A stretch of DNA of 16,341 nt from the NCBI GenBank assembly GCA_001798455.1, contig MGSI01000106.1:1-16341 (forward strand), in the 5' to 3' direction. Positions 6,781 through 13,767 of the stretch are shown in pieces (position 1 is the first letter of the stretch; each line of letters opens with the position of its first letter). This DNA comes from Deltaproteobacteria bacterium RIFCSPLOWO2_02_FULL_57_26. GTDB lineage: Bacteria; Desulfobacterota; Binatia; UBA9968. Under the pieces are notes generated by a model. The model was given only the letters and a program-made list of their open reading frames with translations, was not told the origin of the DNA and made no database searches. The position numbers and the translations under genes are program-made.

Positions 6781-8271
6781 TTAAAGCGGGGTTGTGCTAG
6801 CTGGTGGCCTGCGATGGTGGGCCGCCTGCTCATACGCGTAGGCGAGTTTTATCATCGCTCCATCGTCGTAGGGCCGTCCCAGGAAGCTGATCCCGGCGGG
6901 CAGGTTGTCGCGCGTAAATCCCGCAGGGACCACGATCGTGGGAACGAATACTAAGAACGTGTTCAAATGCGGGGCCCCCTTCTGGTCGACGTAAGGCGGG
7001 TTGACTCCCTGGCTGATGAGCGTCGGCTGGTGCTCCACCGCCTTGTGCACGATGGCGTCCAGCCTGTTGTCCGCCATGACCTTCAGCACATTGGTCGTCA
7101 ACTCCTCACGCGCCAGAAGGTACTCGTAGTGCTTGTTAGGATCCGTGGTCCGGGTCCAGCGCTTTTGCGAGCCGGGGACTACCTTGGCGAAATCCGCCGA
7201 CCGCGCCGCCTCCTCGCGCGACTTAAACGGCGTTTTGGCGCTCCTGCCGAAATAGACCTTGAACGACTCCTCCGCCTGCACCCAGCTTCCCGCCCGCTTC
7301 GCGATCAACTCCTGGAGTCTGGGAATGACGATCGGGTCGACAATCTCGGCGCCGACGGCTTTCAGCTCCCCGACGGCTCGGTCGAAAACTTCGGCGATTT
7401 TCTTGAAGTCATCGGAGTCGGGTTCGGCGTCGAAACCCATCGAGTCGCGCAGGATCCCGATGCGCGCCCCTTTCAGGCCGTTCTTGTCGAGGAACTTCGT
7501 GTAGCTCTCGGGCACATGGCCAACGCCCCTTGATGTGAGCGGGTCCTCCGGGTCATAGCCGACCATGACGTCCAAAAGAACGGCCAGGTCTTTGACCGTG
7601 CGGGCCATCGGGCCCAACGAGCCGGCGATTTCCGGCCAGCCGGCAAAAACACCGCCCCGGCTGACGAGGCCGGCCGTGGGCCGCATACCGACGATAGAGT
7701 TCCAGATCGAGGGCCTGCGGATGGACGCGAAGCCCTCCTGTCCAACCGCCACCGTGGAGAAGTTCGCTGAAACGCTCGCCGCAGATCCGCCGGAGGAACC
7801 GCCGGCGGTTCGATCCAAGGCGTAAGGGTTCCGTGTCGATCCAAAAAGGGAGCCGTGCGTGTCACCGCCTCCTAATTCACCCAGGGTGGCCTTCGCTAAA
7901 ATGATCGCTCCGGCTTTTTTCAGTTTCTCCACAACAAAGGCGTCTCTATCCGGGTAGTAGTCCTTGAACAAAAGCGAGCCCAGCGTCGTCGGCATGCCTT
8001 TGGCGTCGGCCTGATCCTTGATAATCACCGGAATCCCGTGAAGCGGACCCACAAGGCCAGAAGCCTTGAACGCGACATCGAGCCGGTCCGCCTCTTCGAG
8101 AGCCTTGGGATTTAGCGTGATGATCGCGTTAATGGCGGGTCCCTTCTTGTCATACGCCTCTATGCGATCGAGATACATCTGGACCAGTTGGCGCGATGTG
8201 AGCTGCCCCGTTTTGTAGGCGCTGTGAATATCGTCTATGGTGGTCTCTAGAAGGCGAAAGTTTGGAGCCAT
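6781..8271 (-). CDS. Amidase-signature family enzyme
   Basis: 496 residues from ATG 8271, chosen because AAAGGAG sits 8 bases upstream; an in-frame ATG at 8319 would add 16 residues without a good SD. The amidase-signature core is present: Lys85 in GIPVIIKDQAD, the GGSSGGSA glycine/serine motif at about 157-164, and the nucleophile Ser183 in FASIRRPS, giving the Ser-Ser-Lys triad. Members hydrolyse linear amides, including aryl amides, carbamates and indole amides. The loop before the nucleophile reads QEGFAS where most amidases have a D-T-G-G-S-like stretch, so substrate choice may differ. There is no GatB/GatC context, so this is not a tRNA amidotransferase. It is convergent with the alpha/beta hydrolase; no signal peptide. 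Confidence 0.9.
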   Translation of the reverse strand: MAPNFRLLETTIDDIHSAYKTGQLTSRQLVQMYLDRIEAYDKKGPAINAIITLNPKALEEADRLDVAFKASGLVGPLHGIPVIIKDQADAKGMPTTLGSLLFKDYYPDRDAFVVEKLKKAGAIILAKATLGELGGGDTHGSLFGSTRNPYALDRTAGGSSGGSAASVSANFSTVAVGQEGFASIRRPSIWNSIVGMRPTAGLVSRGGVFAGWPEIAGSLGPMARTVKDLAVLLDVMVGYDPEDPLTSRGVGHVPESYTKFLDKNGLKGARIGILRDSMGFDAEPDSDDFKKIAEVFDRAVGELKAVGAEIVDPIVIPRLQELIAKRAGSWVQAEESFKVYFGRSAKTPFKSREEAARSADFAKVVPGSQKRWTRTTDPNKHYEYLLAREELTTNVLKVMADNRLDAIVHKAVEHQPTLISQGVNPPYVDQKGAPHLNTFLVFVPTIVVPAGFTRDNLPAGISFLGRPYDDGAMIKLAYAYEQAAHHRRPPASTTPL

Positions 8272-8279
8272 TGGGGAGT

Positions 8280-8286
8280 CTCCTTT
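8280..8286 (-). promoter_or_regulatory. Ribosome binding site fixing the amidase start
   Basis: AAAGGAG on the minus strand, 8 bases before ATG 8271. It lies inside the N-terminal extension that the upstream ATG (8319) would require, and so argues for the shorter protein. Confidence 0.7.
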
Positions 8287-8322
8287 GTTCGACGACACGT
8301 AATCCCCTGCATAGCTCAAGTT

Positions 8323-8345
8323 CGAGAAAATGTCCAGCTCCGTCT
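8323..8345. repeat. Second copy of a 23-bp dispersed sequence (also 108-130)
   Basis: CGAG, then AAATGTCCAGC, then CCG and CT are shared with 108-130; 20 of 23 positions agree and the three differences are transitions. Both copies lie between genes, in the same orientation. It may be a dispersed intergenic element or chance; it overlaps the proposed -10 of the amidase promoter. Confidence 0.35.
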
Positions 8346-8357
8346 AGAATTCGTCAA
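8329..8357 (-). promoter_or_regulatory. Possible sigma70 promoter of the amidase gene
   Basis: On the minus strand TTGACG (8357-8352) is followed after 17 bases by GACATT (8334-8329). The -35 matches 5 of 6 and the -10 only 3 of 6. It would give a leader of about 50 bases to ATG 8271 and would put the ATG at 8319 at or within a few bases of the transcript start, again favouring the shorter protein. Confidence 0.25.
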
Positions 8358-8420
8358 ACCCTTTACCCCTGTCCTAACGAATCTAAAATATTCTTGCCAG
8401 CCTCCATGCGCTTCGCATAA

Positions 8421-8525
8421 GATGACCGCGCGGGTTTGCATTTACACGGTGATCCGGCTTTCAATGGGGAGGATTTCTTGTCGTTGATCATCGCGCACAA
8501 GCCTAAGGAAGAAGGCAAGCTTTGA
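8421..8525 (+). pseudogene. Tail of a broken or unrecognised ORF, overlapping the next gene's start
   Basis: A 34-codon open stretch ends in TGA at 8523-8525 and is closed upstream by TAA at 8418-8420. Its C-terminal translation, FLSLIIAHKPKEEGKL preceded by HGDPAFNGED, looks like the end of a real protein, not random sequence. The codons are ordinary for this window. No credible start with an SD exists inside it (only a TTG at 8436). Its stop overlaps the TTG start of the next gene as TTGA, the arrangement expected for two translationally coupled genes. I infer that the upstream part of a former operon gene was lost. I do not recognise the family. A short genuine peptide is the alternative. 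Confidence 0.4.
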
Positions 8526-9364
8526 GAATCATCGACCTCCACTGTTACCCCAACACCGAGCCCTGGATTAAATCCCAGGGCCCCTACGTCGAGGCCTTGG
8601 CCGAATACTGGAATCGCGCCTGGACGGCCAAGACCGAGCCGGAAGTCATCGAAGACTTCAAAAAAGCGGGGGTGGAGGCGGTTCTCGTCGCCTTCGATAT
8701 CGAAACCGTGACCGCAACGCCCCCCTGCTCCAACGAGTATGTCGCAAGGATGCGTGACGACAATCCTGGCGTGATCCGGCAGGCTTGGGCCGCGGTCGAT
8801 CCGCTAAAGGGCGACGCGGCGATACACGAAGCCAGCAAGGCAATCAAAGAACTCGGCATGCTCGGCTTTCACTTTCACCCGATCATGGGCCATTTCTCCG
8901 TCGACGACCGCAAGCTCTATCCGCTGTGGGAAACTATCAACGCGTTACGGGCTCCGGTCATGATCGACGTCGGTACCACGGGCATGGGAGCCGGTATGCC
9001 CGGCGGCCTCGGCGCGGTCATACGGCACGCGCACCCGGCAGCGATCGACCAGCTCGCCGCCGATTTTCCCAATCTCAGCATCGTTGCCGCGCACCCGGGC
9101 TGGCCGTGGACCGAGGAGATGATCGCCGTGGCGCTTCACAAGGGCAATGTGTCGTGGGAGCTATCGGGCTGGGCGCCCAAATATTTCCCCGATCCATTGA
9201 AGCGGGATATCCGCAGTCGGCTCAAGGATAAGATCATGTTCGGCAGCGATTATCCGAGTATTCCCTATGAGCGTCTGCTGCGTGAATGGCGGGAGTTAGG
9301 ATACTCGGACGAACTGATGGAGAAGATCTTCCACGGCAATGCCGAGCGGATTCTCGGTTTATAG
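8522..9364 (+). CDS. Amidohydrolase-fold (PF04909-like) protein with altered metal site
   Basis: 280 residues from a TTG at 8522, the only possible start because an in-frame TAA lies at 8504; GAAGG stands just upstream. A TIM-barrel amidohydrolase of the ACMSD/decarboxylase-related group is shown by the opening MRIIDLHCYP, the FHFHPIMGHFSVDDRKLYPLWE block, GTTGMGAGMPGG, IVAAHPGWPW (His191) and MFGSDYPS (Asp243). The usual metal-binding His-x-His is His7-Cys-Tyr9 here, and the barrel-strand-5 His is replaced by Asp149; His191 and Asp243 remain. The block pattern recalls amidohydrolases annotated as beta-ketoacyl-CoA hydrolases in hydroxycinnamate catabolism; that comparison is from memory and uncertain. 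Followed after 22 bases by a canonical sister gene. Cytoplasmic. Confidence 0.8.
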   Translation: MRIIDLHCYPNTEPWIKSQGPYVEALAEYWNRAWTAKTEPEVIEDFKKAGVEAVLVAFDIETVTATPPCSNEYVARMRDDNPGVIRQAWAAVDPLKGDAAIHEASKAIKELGMLGFHFHPIMGHFSVDDRKLYPLWETINALRAPVMIDVGTTGMGAGMPGGLGAVIRHAHPAAIDQLAADFPNLSIVAAHPGWPWTEEMIAVALHKGNVSWELSGWAPKYFPDPLKRDIRSRLKDKIMFGSDYPSIPYERLLREWRELGYSDELMEKIFHGNAERILGL

Positions 9365-9386
9365 CGACGAGAACGGAGGGTAAGCC

Positions 9387-10364
9387 ATGAACATCGATTT
9401 TCACGCCCATCTCTACCCTGAGGAATACTTGAAGAAACTCGAAGCCTCCAAGGGGGATGTAAGAATCGAGAAGAACGAGAGGGGGGAGAGAATTATTTTG
9501 AGTATGGGGGCCAAGGCCGGGCCCGTTACGGAGGACTTTTTTGATGCCGAGGTAAGGCTGGACAGAATCAACGAAAACAATGTGGACATGCAGATTTTAT
9601 CGACTCCTCATCCCGGAGTGGATCGTTTTTCTCCCGCTGAAAGCGCCGAGATGTGCAAAATCATCAATGACGGGCTTTCCAGGGTCGTGAAAAAGCACCC
9701 CGATCACTTTCAGGCTCTCGCCATGCTTCCCCTCATCGACACCAAGCTGGCGTTAAAGGAGCTCGATAGAGCCGTTCTCGATCTCGGGCTCAAAGGGATG
9801 TGCATGCTCACGAATGTAGCCGGCAAGACCTCGGACTCGGACTTTCTCCTTCCCGTCTACGAGCGGGCCCAGTCATTGGGAATACCGATATTCATTCACC
9901 CGACCACCCCTTTGGGTGCGCAGGTCATGCAAGAATGGCGGCTCGCGGTCATTCTTGGATTCGAGTTCGACATCATGTTATCGGCGACCCGCCTTGCCTA
10001 CGCCGGAGTCATTGAGAGGTTCCCGGAACTCCATTTCGTTATCTCCCATCTCGGAGCCGGGATACCGTTCGTGGCGGGGAGAATCGACCGCGGATACGAC
10101 GATCCGACATGTGGCATCAAAACCGAAAGACGCACTTCGGAGTATTTGAAAGAGCTTTATTGCGACACCGTCTCGTTCTACAAGCCGGCCCTAATGATGG
10201 CTTACCATTTCTATGGTGCGGACCGGATGGTTTTAGGCAGCGACTTCCCCCTGCTCATCGGCGACCTGCCGGGCGCCGTCCCCAGTATCGAGGATATGGA
10301 CATATCAAAGGAAGAAAAGGCAAAGATCCTTGGCGGGAACGTTAAACGACTCCTAAAACTTTAG
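9387..10364 (+). CDS. ACMSD-type amidohydrolase, probable metal-dependent decarboxylase
   Basis: 325 residues. ATG 9387 lies 6 bases after GGAGGG (9375-9380). All residues of the amino-carboxymuconate-semialdehyde decarboxylase site are present with nearly the family spacing: His6-x-His8 (DFHAHLYP), His171 (IFIHPT), His221 (VISHLGAG) and Asp286 (LGSDFP). In ACMSD the equivalents bind zinc and activate water; relatives include gamma-resorcylate, 5-carboxyvanillate and isoorotate decarboxylases, so non-oxidative decarboxylation or hydrolysis of an aromatic or ring-cleavage acid is the likely reaction. The substrate is unknown. It sits between the degenerate sister gene (22-base gap) and the FAD monooxygenase (36-base gap), apparently one operon. 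No signal peptide. Confidence 0.9.
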   Translation: MNIDFHAHLYPEEYLKKLEASKGDVRIEKNERGERIILSMGAKAGPVTEDFFDAEVRLDRINENNVDMQILSTPHPGVDRFSPAESAEMCKIINDGLSRVVKKHPDHFQALAMLPLIDTKLALKELDRAVLDLGLKGMCMLTNVAGKTSDSDFLLPVYERAQSLGIPIFIHPTTPLGAQVMQEWRLAVILGFEFDIMLSATRLAYAGVIERFPELHFVISHLGAGIPFVAGRIDRGYDDPTCGIKTERRTSEYLKELYCDTVSFYKPALMMAYHFYGADRMVLGSDFPLLIGDLPGAVPSIEDMDISKEEKAKILGGNVKRLLKL

Positions 10365-10400
10365 CCGAAAGACGCCTCTCCGTTCGGGAGTGCGAGCCAA

Positions 10401-11540
10401 ATGAAAATCGGCATTGTCGGCGGCGGCCCAGCCGGGCTCTATTTCGCGCTCTTGATGAAGAATCTCAATCCGGCTTACGAAATCAGGCTGCTGGAGCAGA
10501 ACCCGGACGACGCGACGTATGGTTGGGGAGTAGTTTTTTCGGACCGGGCCGTGTCTTTCTTGGAACAAATCGATCCCGACTCTTACCTCGACATCAAAAC
10601 CAGCCTTGAGAGTTGGAACGAATTAGTGATCGTCCACAAAGGGCAGCCGGTGCCTATTGATGGGAGCGTATTTTCAGGAATCAGCCGGATCAAGCTTTTA
10701 CACATTCTTCAGGAACACTGCCATCGTCGTGGGGTTGACCTCCAATTCGAAACGCGGGTTACGGATCTCGAGGTGTTTGCCGATTGTGACCTGATCGTGG
10801 GCGCCGATGGAGTAAACAGCGTTGTCCGGCAGAAATACAGCGATTTTTTTCGGCCCTCGCTCGACGTGGGGTCGAACAAATACATCTGGTATGGGACCCA
10901 CCAGGTGTTTAATGCCCTGTCATTGGTTTTTCGCGAGAACCAAGACGGGGTGTTCGTGGCTCATGCCTACAGATACACCCCGACGACCAGCACATTCATC
11001 GTGGAATGTGATACGGCGACTTGGGGAAAAGCGGGGTTTGGCTCGATGTCCGATGAGGAAAGCCGGGCATACTGCGAGAAGGTCTTCGTAACGGATTTAG
11101 ACGGACACCCTCTGTTGTCGAACAAGTCGAACTGGATGAACTTCATCGTGGTCCGTAACCGGCGCTGGTACCATGACAACGTCGTGCTGATCGGCGACGC
11201 CTTGCGAACGGTTCATTTTTCCATCGGCTCGGGGACAAGGACAGCCTTCGAAGATGCCATTGCCTTGTCCGCGGCGTTCGAAAGACATGGGGAGGATGTC
11301 GGAGCGGCCTTGCAGACATTTGAAAAGATTAGAAAGCCGCCGGCTGATCAGTTGCTAAGGGTCGCTCAAAAGAGCCTGGTTTGGTATGAAAACATAAGAA
11401 ACCTCATGCACCTCGATCCGATGGCATTTGTTTACGCTTACATGATGCGCGGCGGAAAAGTTAACCACGAAAGTTTGAGGCAAAAAGCCCCCAAATTCAT
11501 CGCGGCTTACGAAACCTACCAGGCCGGCGAGAGGAGTTAG
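10401..11540 (+). CDS. FAD-dependent aromatic monooxygenase, VioD/salicylyl-CoA 5-hydroxylase-like
   Basis: 379 residues, ATG 10401 with GGGAG 10 bases upstream. Group A flavoprotein hydroxylase marks in order: GIVGGGPAG dinucleotide motif (residues 4-12), Glu32 ending the second strand, GWGVVFSDRA, the DG motif LIVGADGVNS (131-140) and the GD motif VVLIGDALRTVHFSIGSG (261-278). NKYIWYGT and AHAYRYTPTTSTFIVEC are shared with VioD and with the flavoprotein half of salicylyl-CoA 5-hydroxylase and anthraniloyl-CoA monooxygenase. The C-terminal SLVWYENIRNLMHLDP stretch also fits that group. The bifunctional CoA enzymes have about 770 residues with an Old-Yellow-Enzyme-like second half; that half is absent here. 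Probable role: NAD(P)H-driven ring hydroxylation of an aromatic acid or its CoA ester. Last gene before a 155-base gap. Confidence 0.88.
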   Translation: MKIGIVGGGPAGLYFALLMKNLNPAYEIRLLEQNPDDATYGWGVVFSDRAVSFLEQIDPDSYLDIKTSLESWNELVIVHKGQPVPIDGSVFSGISRIKLLHILQEHCHRRGVDLQFETRVTDLEVFADCDLIVGADGVNSVVRQKYSDFFRPSLDVGSNKYIWYGTHQVFNALSLVFRENQDGVFVAHAYRYTPTTSTFIVECDTATWGKAGFGSMSDEESRAYCEKVFVTDLDGHPLLSNKSNWMNFIVVRNRRWYHDNVVLIGDALRTVHFSIGSGTRTAFEDAIALSAAFERHGEDVGAALQTFEKIRKPPADQLLRVAQKSLVWYENIRNLMHLDPMAFVYAYMMRGGKVNHESLRQKAPKFIAAYETYQAGERS

Positions 11541-11695
11541 CGGAAGCCGTCCGGATGCTTGGGGGTGGAGTTCCGGCAATCTTGTAAACCGCGGGGTTCT
11601 AAGATAGATAGGCACCAAAGGGTACGCGGCTCACAAAGTTCTCCCATCGTCTCGATACGACATAAAAAGACAGGTAAAGAAAGAGGAGGAGAGTT

Positions 11696-12715
11696 ATGAA
11701 TCCAAAAAGGCTCTTTTCCCTGCTGCTGGTCGTAAGCCTTTGGGCGTTCGCTCTGGATGAAATCCAGGCCCAGACCAAGAAAACGGTCGTTCGTCTCAAC
11801 TACTCGGGAAGCATCTATGCCACGACATCCGTCGTCGGAGTAGAAAAAGGCTTCTTCGACCAAGCGGGCCTCATCGTCAATGCCAGCCCGGAGTCCTCCG
11901 GGCAGGTCGCCCTCCAAGCTTTGATTGGCGGCTCCACAGACTTTGCCGTGGGCGCTAACGTGCGGCCCATCCAGGCATTGGCGCGTGACCTGCCGATAAA
12001 GGTTATCGCGCTCAGCACCTGGGGTTTTGCCGGTTACGTCCTCGTCCCAGTAAAGGACACAACAACTCAAAAGATTGAAGACCTGAAAGGCAAGACTCTG
12101 GCGGTGCAGGTCGGATCCGGCACGCATACGGTTTGGCTCCGCTATCTGCGGCATAAAGGAATCCCCGAGAGTGATTTTAAGATCAAAAACATAGAGACCG
12201 AGCAGATCCCCGCAGCCTTTGAAGCAGGCGGTATTGACGGCTCCATCGCCTGGGACCCTTACGCTACGCTGATCACCGAGAAGGGGCTCGGCCGGGCCAT
12301 CCTGACTCCCAAAGAGATCGCCGAACCGATTAACGTTACCTATCCGTTTTTTGTCATGACGACGGAGGAGACGATCAAGAAAAAACCTGAGATGGTGCAG
12401 AAATTTGTGAATGCCTGGGCCAGGACGCTCGACTACATCCATAAGAACAAAGCCGAGGTCGCAGAGGTCATGCAGGCCTTCTTCGCCCGAGAGGGGACCA
12501 AGCTTTCCAAAGAGACCGTAAAAAAGCTCCTGAATGGCACCAATTACGATCATGTTAAGGTTACGATGGCCGACATCGACGATACAATGGAGAGCGCCAA
12601 GATCCAGTTCGAGCAGAAAAAATTAAAGAAGCTCCCTGACTTAAAACAGCATGTCGATAATAGCTTCGCGGAAAAAGCCGAAAAGGCAATGAAAGCAACG
12701 AAGGCGAAGCGCTAG
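11696..12715 (+). CDS. ABC importer substrate-binding protein, NitT/TauT/SsuA type (first copy)
   Basis: 339 residues. ATG 11696 follows AGAGGAGGA with good spacing. Residues 1-25 form a Sec signal peptide (IQA|QT). The mature protein has the NMT1/SsuA-like fold: RLNYSGSIYATTSVVGVEKG at the N-terminus, GGSTDFAVG (ligand-loop motif), DLKGKTLAVQVGSGTHTVW, and an AWDPYATL acid/aromatic motif. Relatives bind nitrate, taurine, alkanesulfonates, riboflavin, pyrimidine precursors or aromatic acids such as phthalate; the ligand here is undetermined. The C-terminus is rich in Lys. A paralog begins 39 bases after the stop, then permease and ATPase, so the importer is complete. It is separated from the upstream monooxygenase by 155 bases that could hold a promoter, though I found none convincing. 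Confidence 0.9.
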   Translation: MNPKRLFSLLLVVSLWAFALDEIQAQTKKTVVRLNYSGSIYATTSVVGVEKGFFDQAGLIVNASPESSGQVALQALIGGSTDFAVGANVRPIQALARDLPIKVIALSTWGFAGYVLVPVKDTTTQKIEDLKGKTLAVQVGSGTHTVWLRYLRHKGIPESDFKIKNIETEQIPAAFEAGGIDGSIAWDPYATLITEKGLGRAILTPKEIAEPINVTYPFFVMTTEETIKKKPEMVQKFVNAWARTLDYIHKNKAEVAEVMQAFFAREGTKLSKETVKKLLNGTNYDHVKVTMADIDDTMESAKIQFEQKKLKKLPDLKQHVDNSFAEKAEKAMKATKAKR

Positions 12716-12741
12716 GTCCGTGTTCGCAATCCGTGCTTGTT

Positions 12742-12750
12742 AAAGGAGGA
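12742..12750 (+). promoter_or_regulatory. Ribosome binding site fixing the start of the second binding protein
   Basis: AAAGGAGGA lies 4 bases before ATG 12755, a very strong SD. The frame extends upstream to a TTG at 12737, but that would place the SD inside the coding region and spoil the signal peptide. Confidence 0.75.
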
Positions 12751-12754
12751 ACCC

Positions 12755-13756
12755 ATGAATCTCAAAAACCTAAGCCGACTTTTGACAGTTATCTCGGTAG
12801 CATTCTTTGCCCTCTCCTTAGATCTCCCCGAGGGCTCGGCACAGCAGAAATCACAGATCCACGTTACCTACTCAGAGAATATGTACGCCGCCATAGCCGT
12901 GGTGGCGATCGAAAAAGGCTACCTCAGCGCACAAGGTCTGGATGTCAAGCACGCCAGCGAAGGTACTGCCACGGAGGTACTGGAGGCGATGGTAGGAGGA
13001 TCTACCGATTTTGGCATCGCCTCGCCTTCCCGCATCGAGGTCATGGCGAGAAAAAAACTGCCGATCAAGGCAATCGCCTTGAACGCGTACGGTTTTACCG
13101 GCAGCGTAGTGGTTCCGAAAAAGGACGCAACCACGAAGACCATGGCGGATCTGAAAGGAAAGGCGGTCGCCGTTCAGCTCGGTACCGGGACCTACGGGGT
13201 CTGGGCGCGCTATCTTAAGACCCAAGGCCTTTCCACGAAGGATTTCACGATCAAGAATACCAGCAATCCCTTGATCCCCGCGGCCATGGAGTCAGGCTCC
13301 GTCTATGCGGCAGTGACCTGGGAGCCTTCTCCGAGGCGGATGGTCGTTAAGGGTATTGGTCGAGTCCTCCTCGGCCCAGACGATCTCGCTCGAGCCGCAA
13401 ATTCCTCCTATCCTTTTTTCCTCATCGTTCCTTCGAGGCTTATTGACCAGAAACCTGAAGTGGTTCAAAAAGTCGCCAATGCCTGGGCTCAATCTCTCAA
13501 GTACATCCGAGAAAACCCGGATGATGTGGCGCGCATCATGCAGGAGTCGATGAAGAAGATGAGGGGCATTTCCCTGGACATTAATGATGTCAAACGCGAG
13601 GTCTACCTGACCAAGTATGACCGCCTGCTCATCAACGATGTGGACATCAAGGACACGGAAGAATTGGCCCGGGTCCTGGTTGAGGAGGGGAGAATCAAAG
13701 CCGTGCCGGATATCCGATCGGTCATCGATAATCGGTTCGCGGAAAGGGCCAAATAA
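12755..13756 (+). CDS. ABC importer substrate-binding protein, NitT/TauT/SsuA type (second copy)
   Basis: 333 residues from ATG 12755. Signal peptide about 1-29 (GSA|QQ). Same architecture as the preceding gene: VTYSENMYAAIAVVAIEKG, GGSTDFGIA, DLKGKAVAVQLGTGTYGVW and a TWEPSPRRMV motif where the first copy has AWDPYATL. The two align along their whole length at roughly 40% identity by eye, so they arose by an old tandem duplication and probably differ in ligand. Spacing is 39 bases after the first copy and 11 bases before the permease, indicating one transcript. Having two receptors for a single permease/ATPase pair suggests the importer accepts two related substrates. Confidence 0.9.
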   Translation: MNLKNLSRLLTVISVAFFALSLDLPEGSAQQKSQIHVTYSENMYAAIAVVAIEKGYLSAQGLDVKHASEGTATEVLEAMVGGSTDFGIASPSRIEVMARKKLPIKAIALNAYGFTGSVVVPKKDATTKTMADLKGKAVAVQLGTGTYGVWARYLKTQGLSTKDFTIKNTSNPLIPAAMESGSVYAAVTWEPSPRRMVVKGIGRVLLGPDDLARAANSSYPFFLIVPSRLIDQKPEVVQKVANAWAQSLKYIRENPDDVARIMQESMKKMRGISLDINDVKREVYLTKYDRLLINDVDIKDTEELARVLVEEGRIKAVPDIRSVIDNRFAERAK

Positions 13757-13767
13757 GTTAGCTGGCG

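Noticed and set aside
6967..7533. Plus-strand frame opposite the amidase
   Set aside because: Arg/Leu/Asp-rich antisense shadow of the GC-rich amidase-signature gene, without its own start signal.
11582..11610. TTGTAA-17-TAGATA as promoter for the ABC importer
   Set aside because: Only 4/6 and 3/6 consensus matches; too weak to report as a feature, though a promoter in this gap is plausible.
11537..12553. Long minus-strand frame (338 codons) opposite the first ABC binding protein
   Set aside because: It mirrors a gene with strong SD, signal peptide and family motifs; the antisense translation shows no domain.
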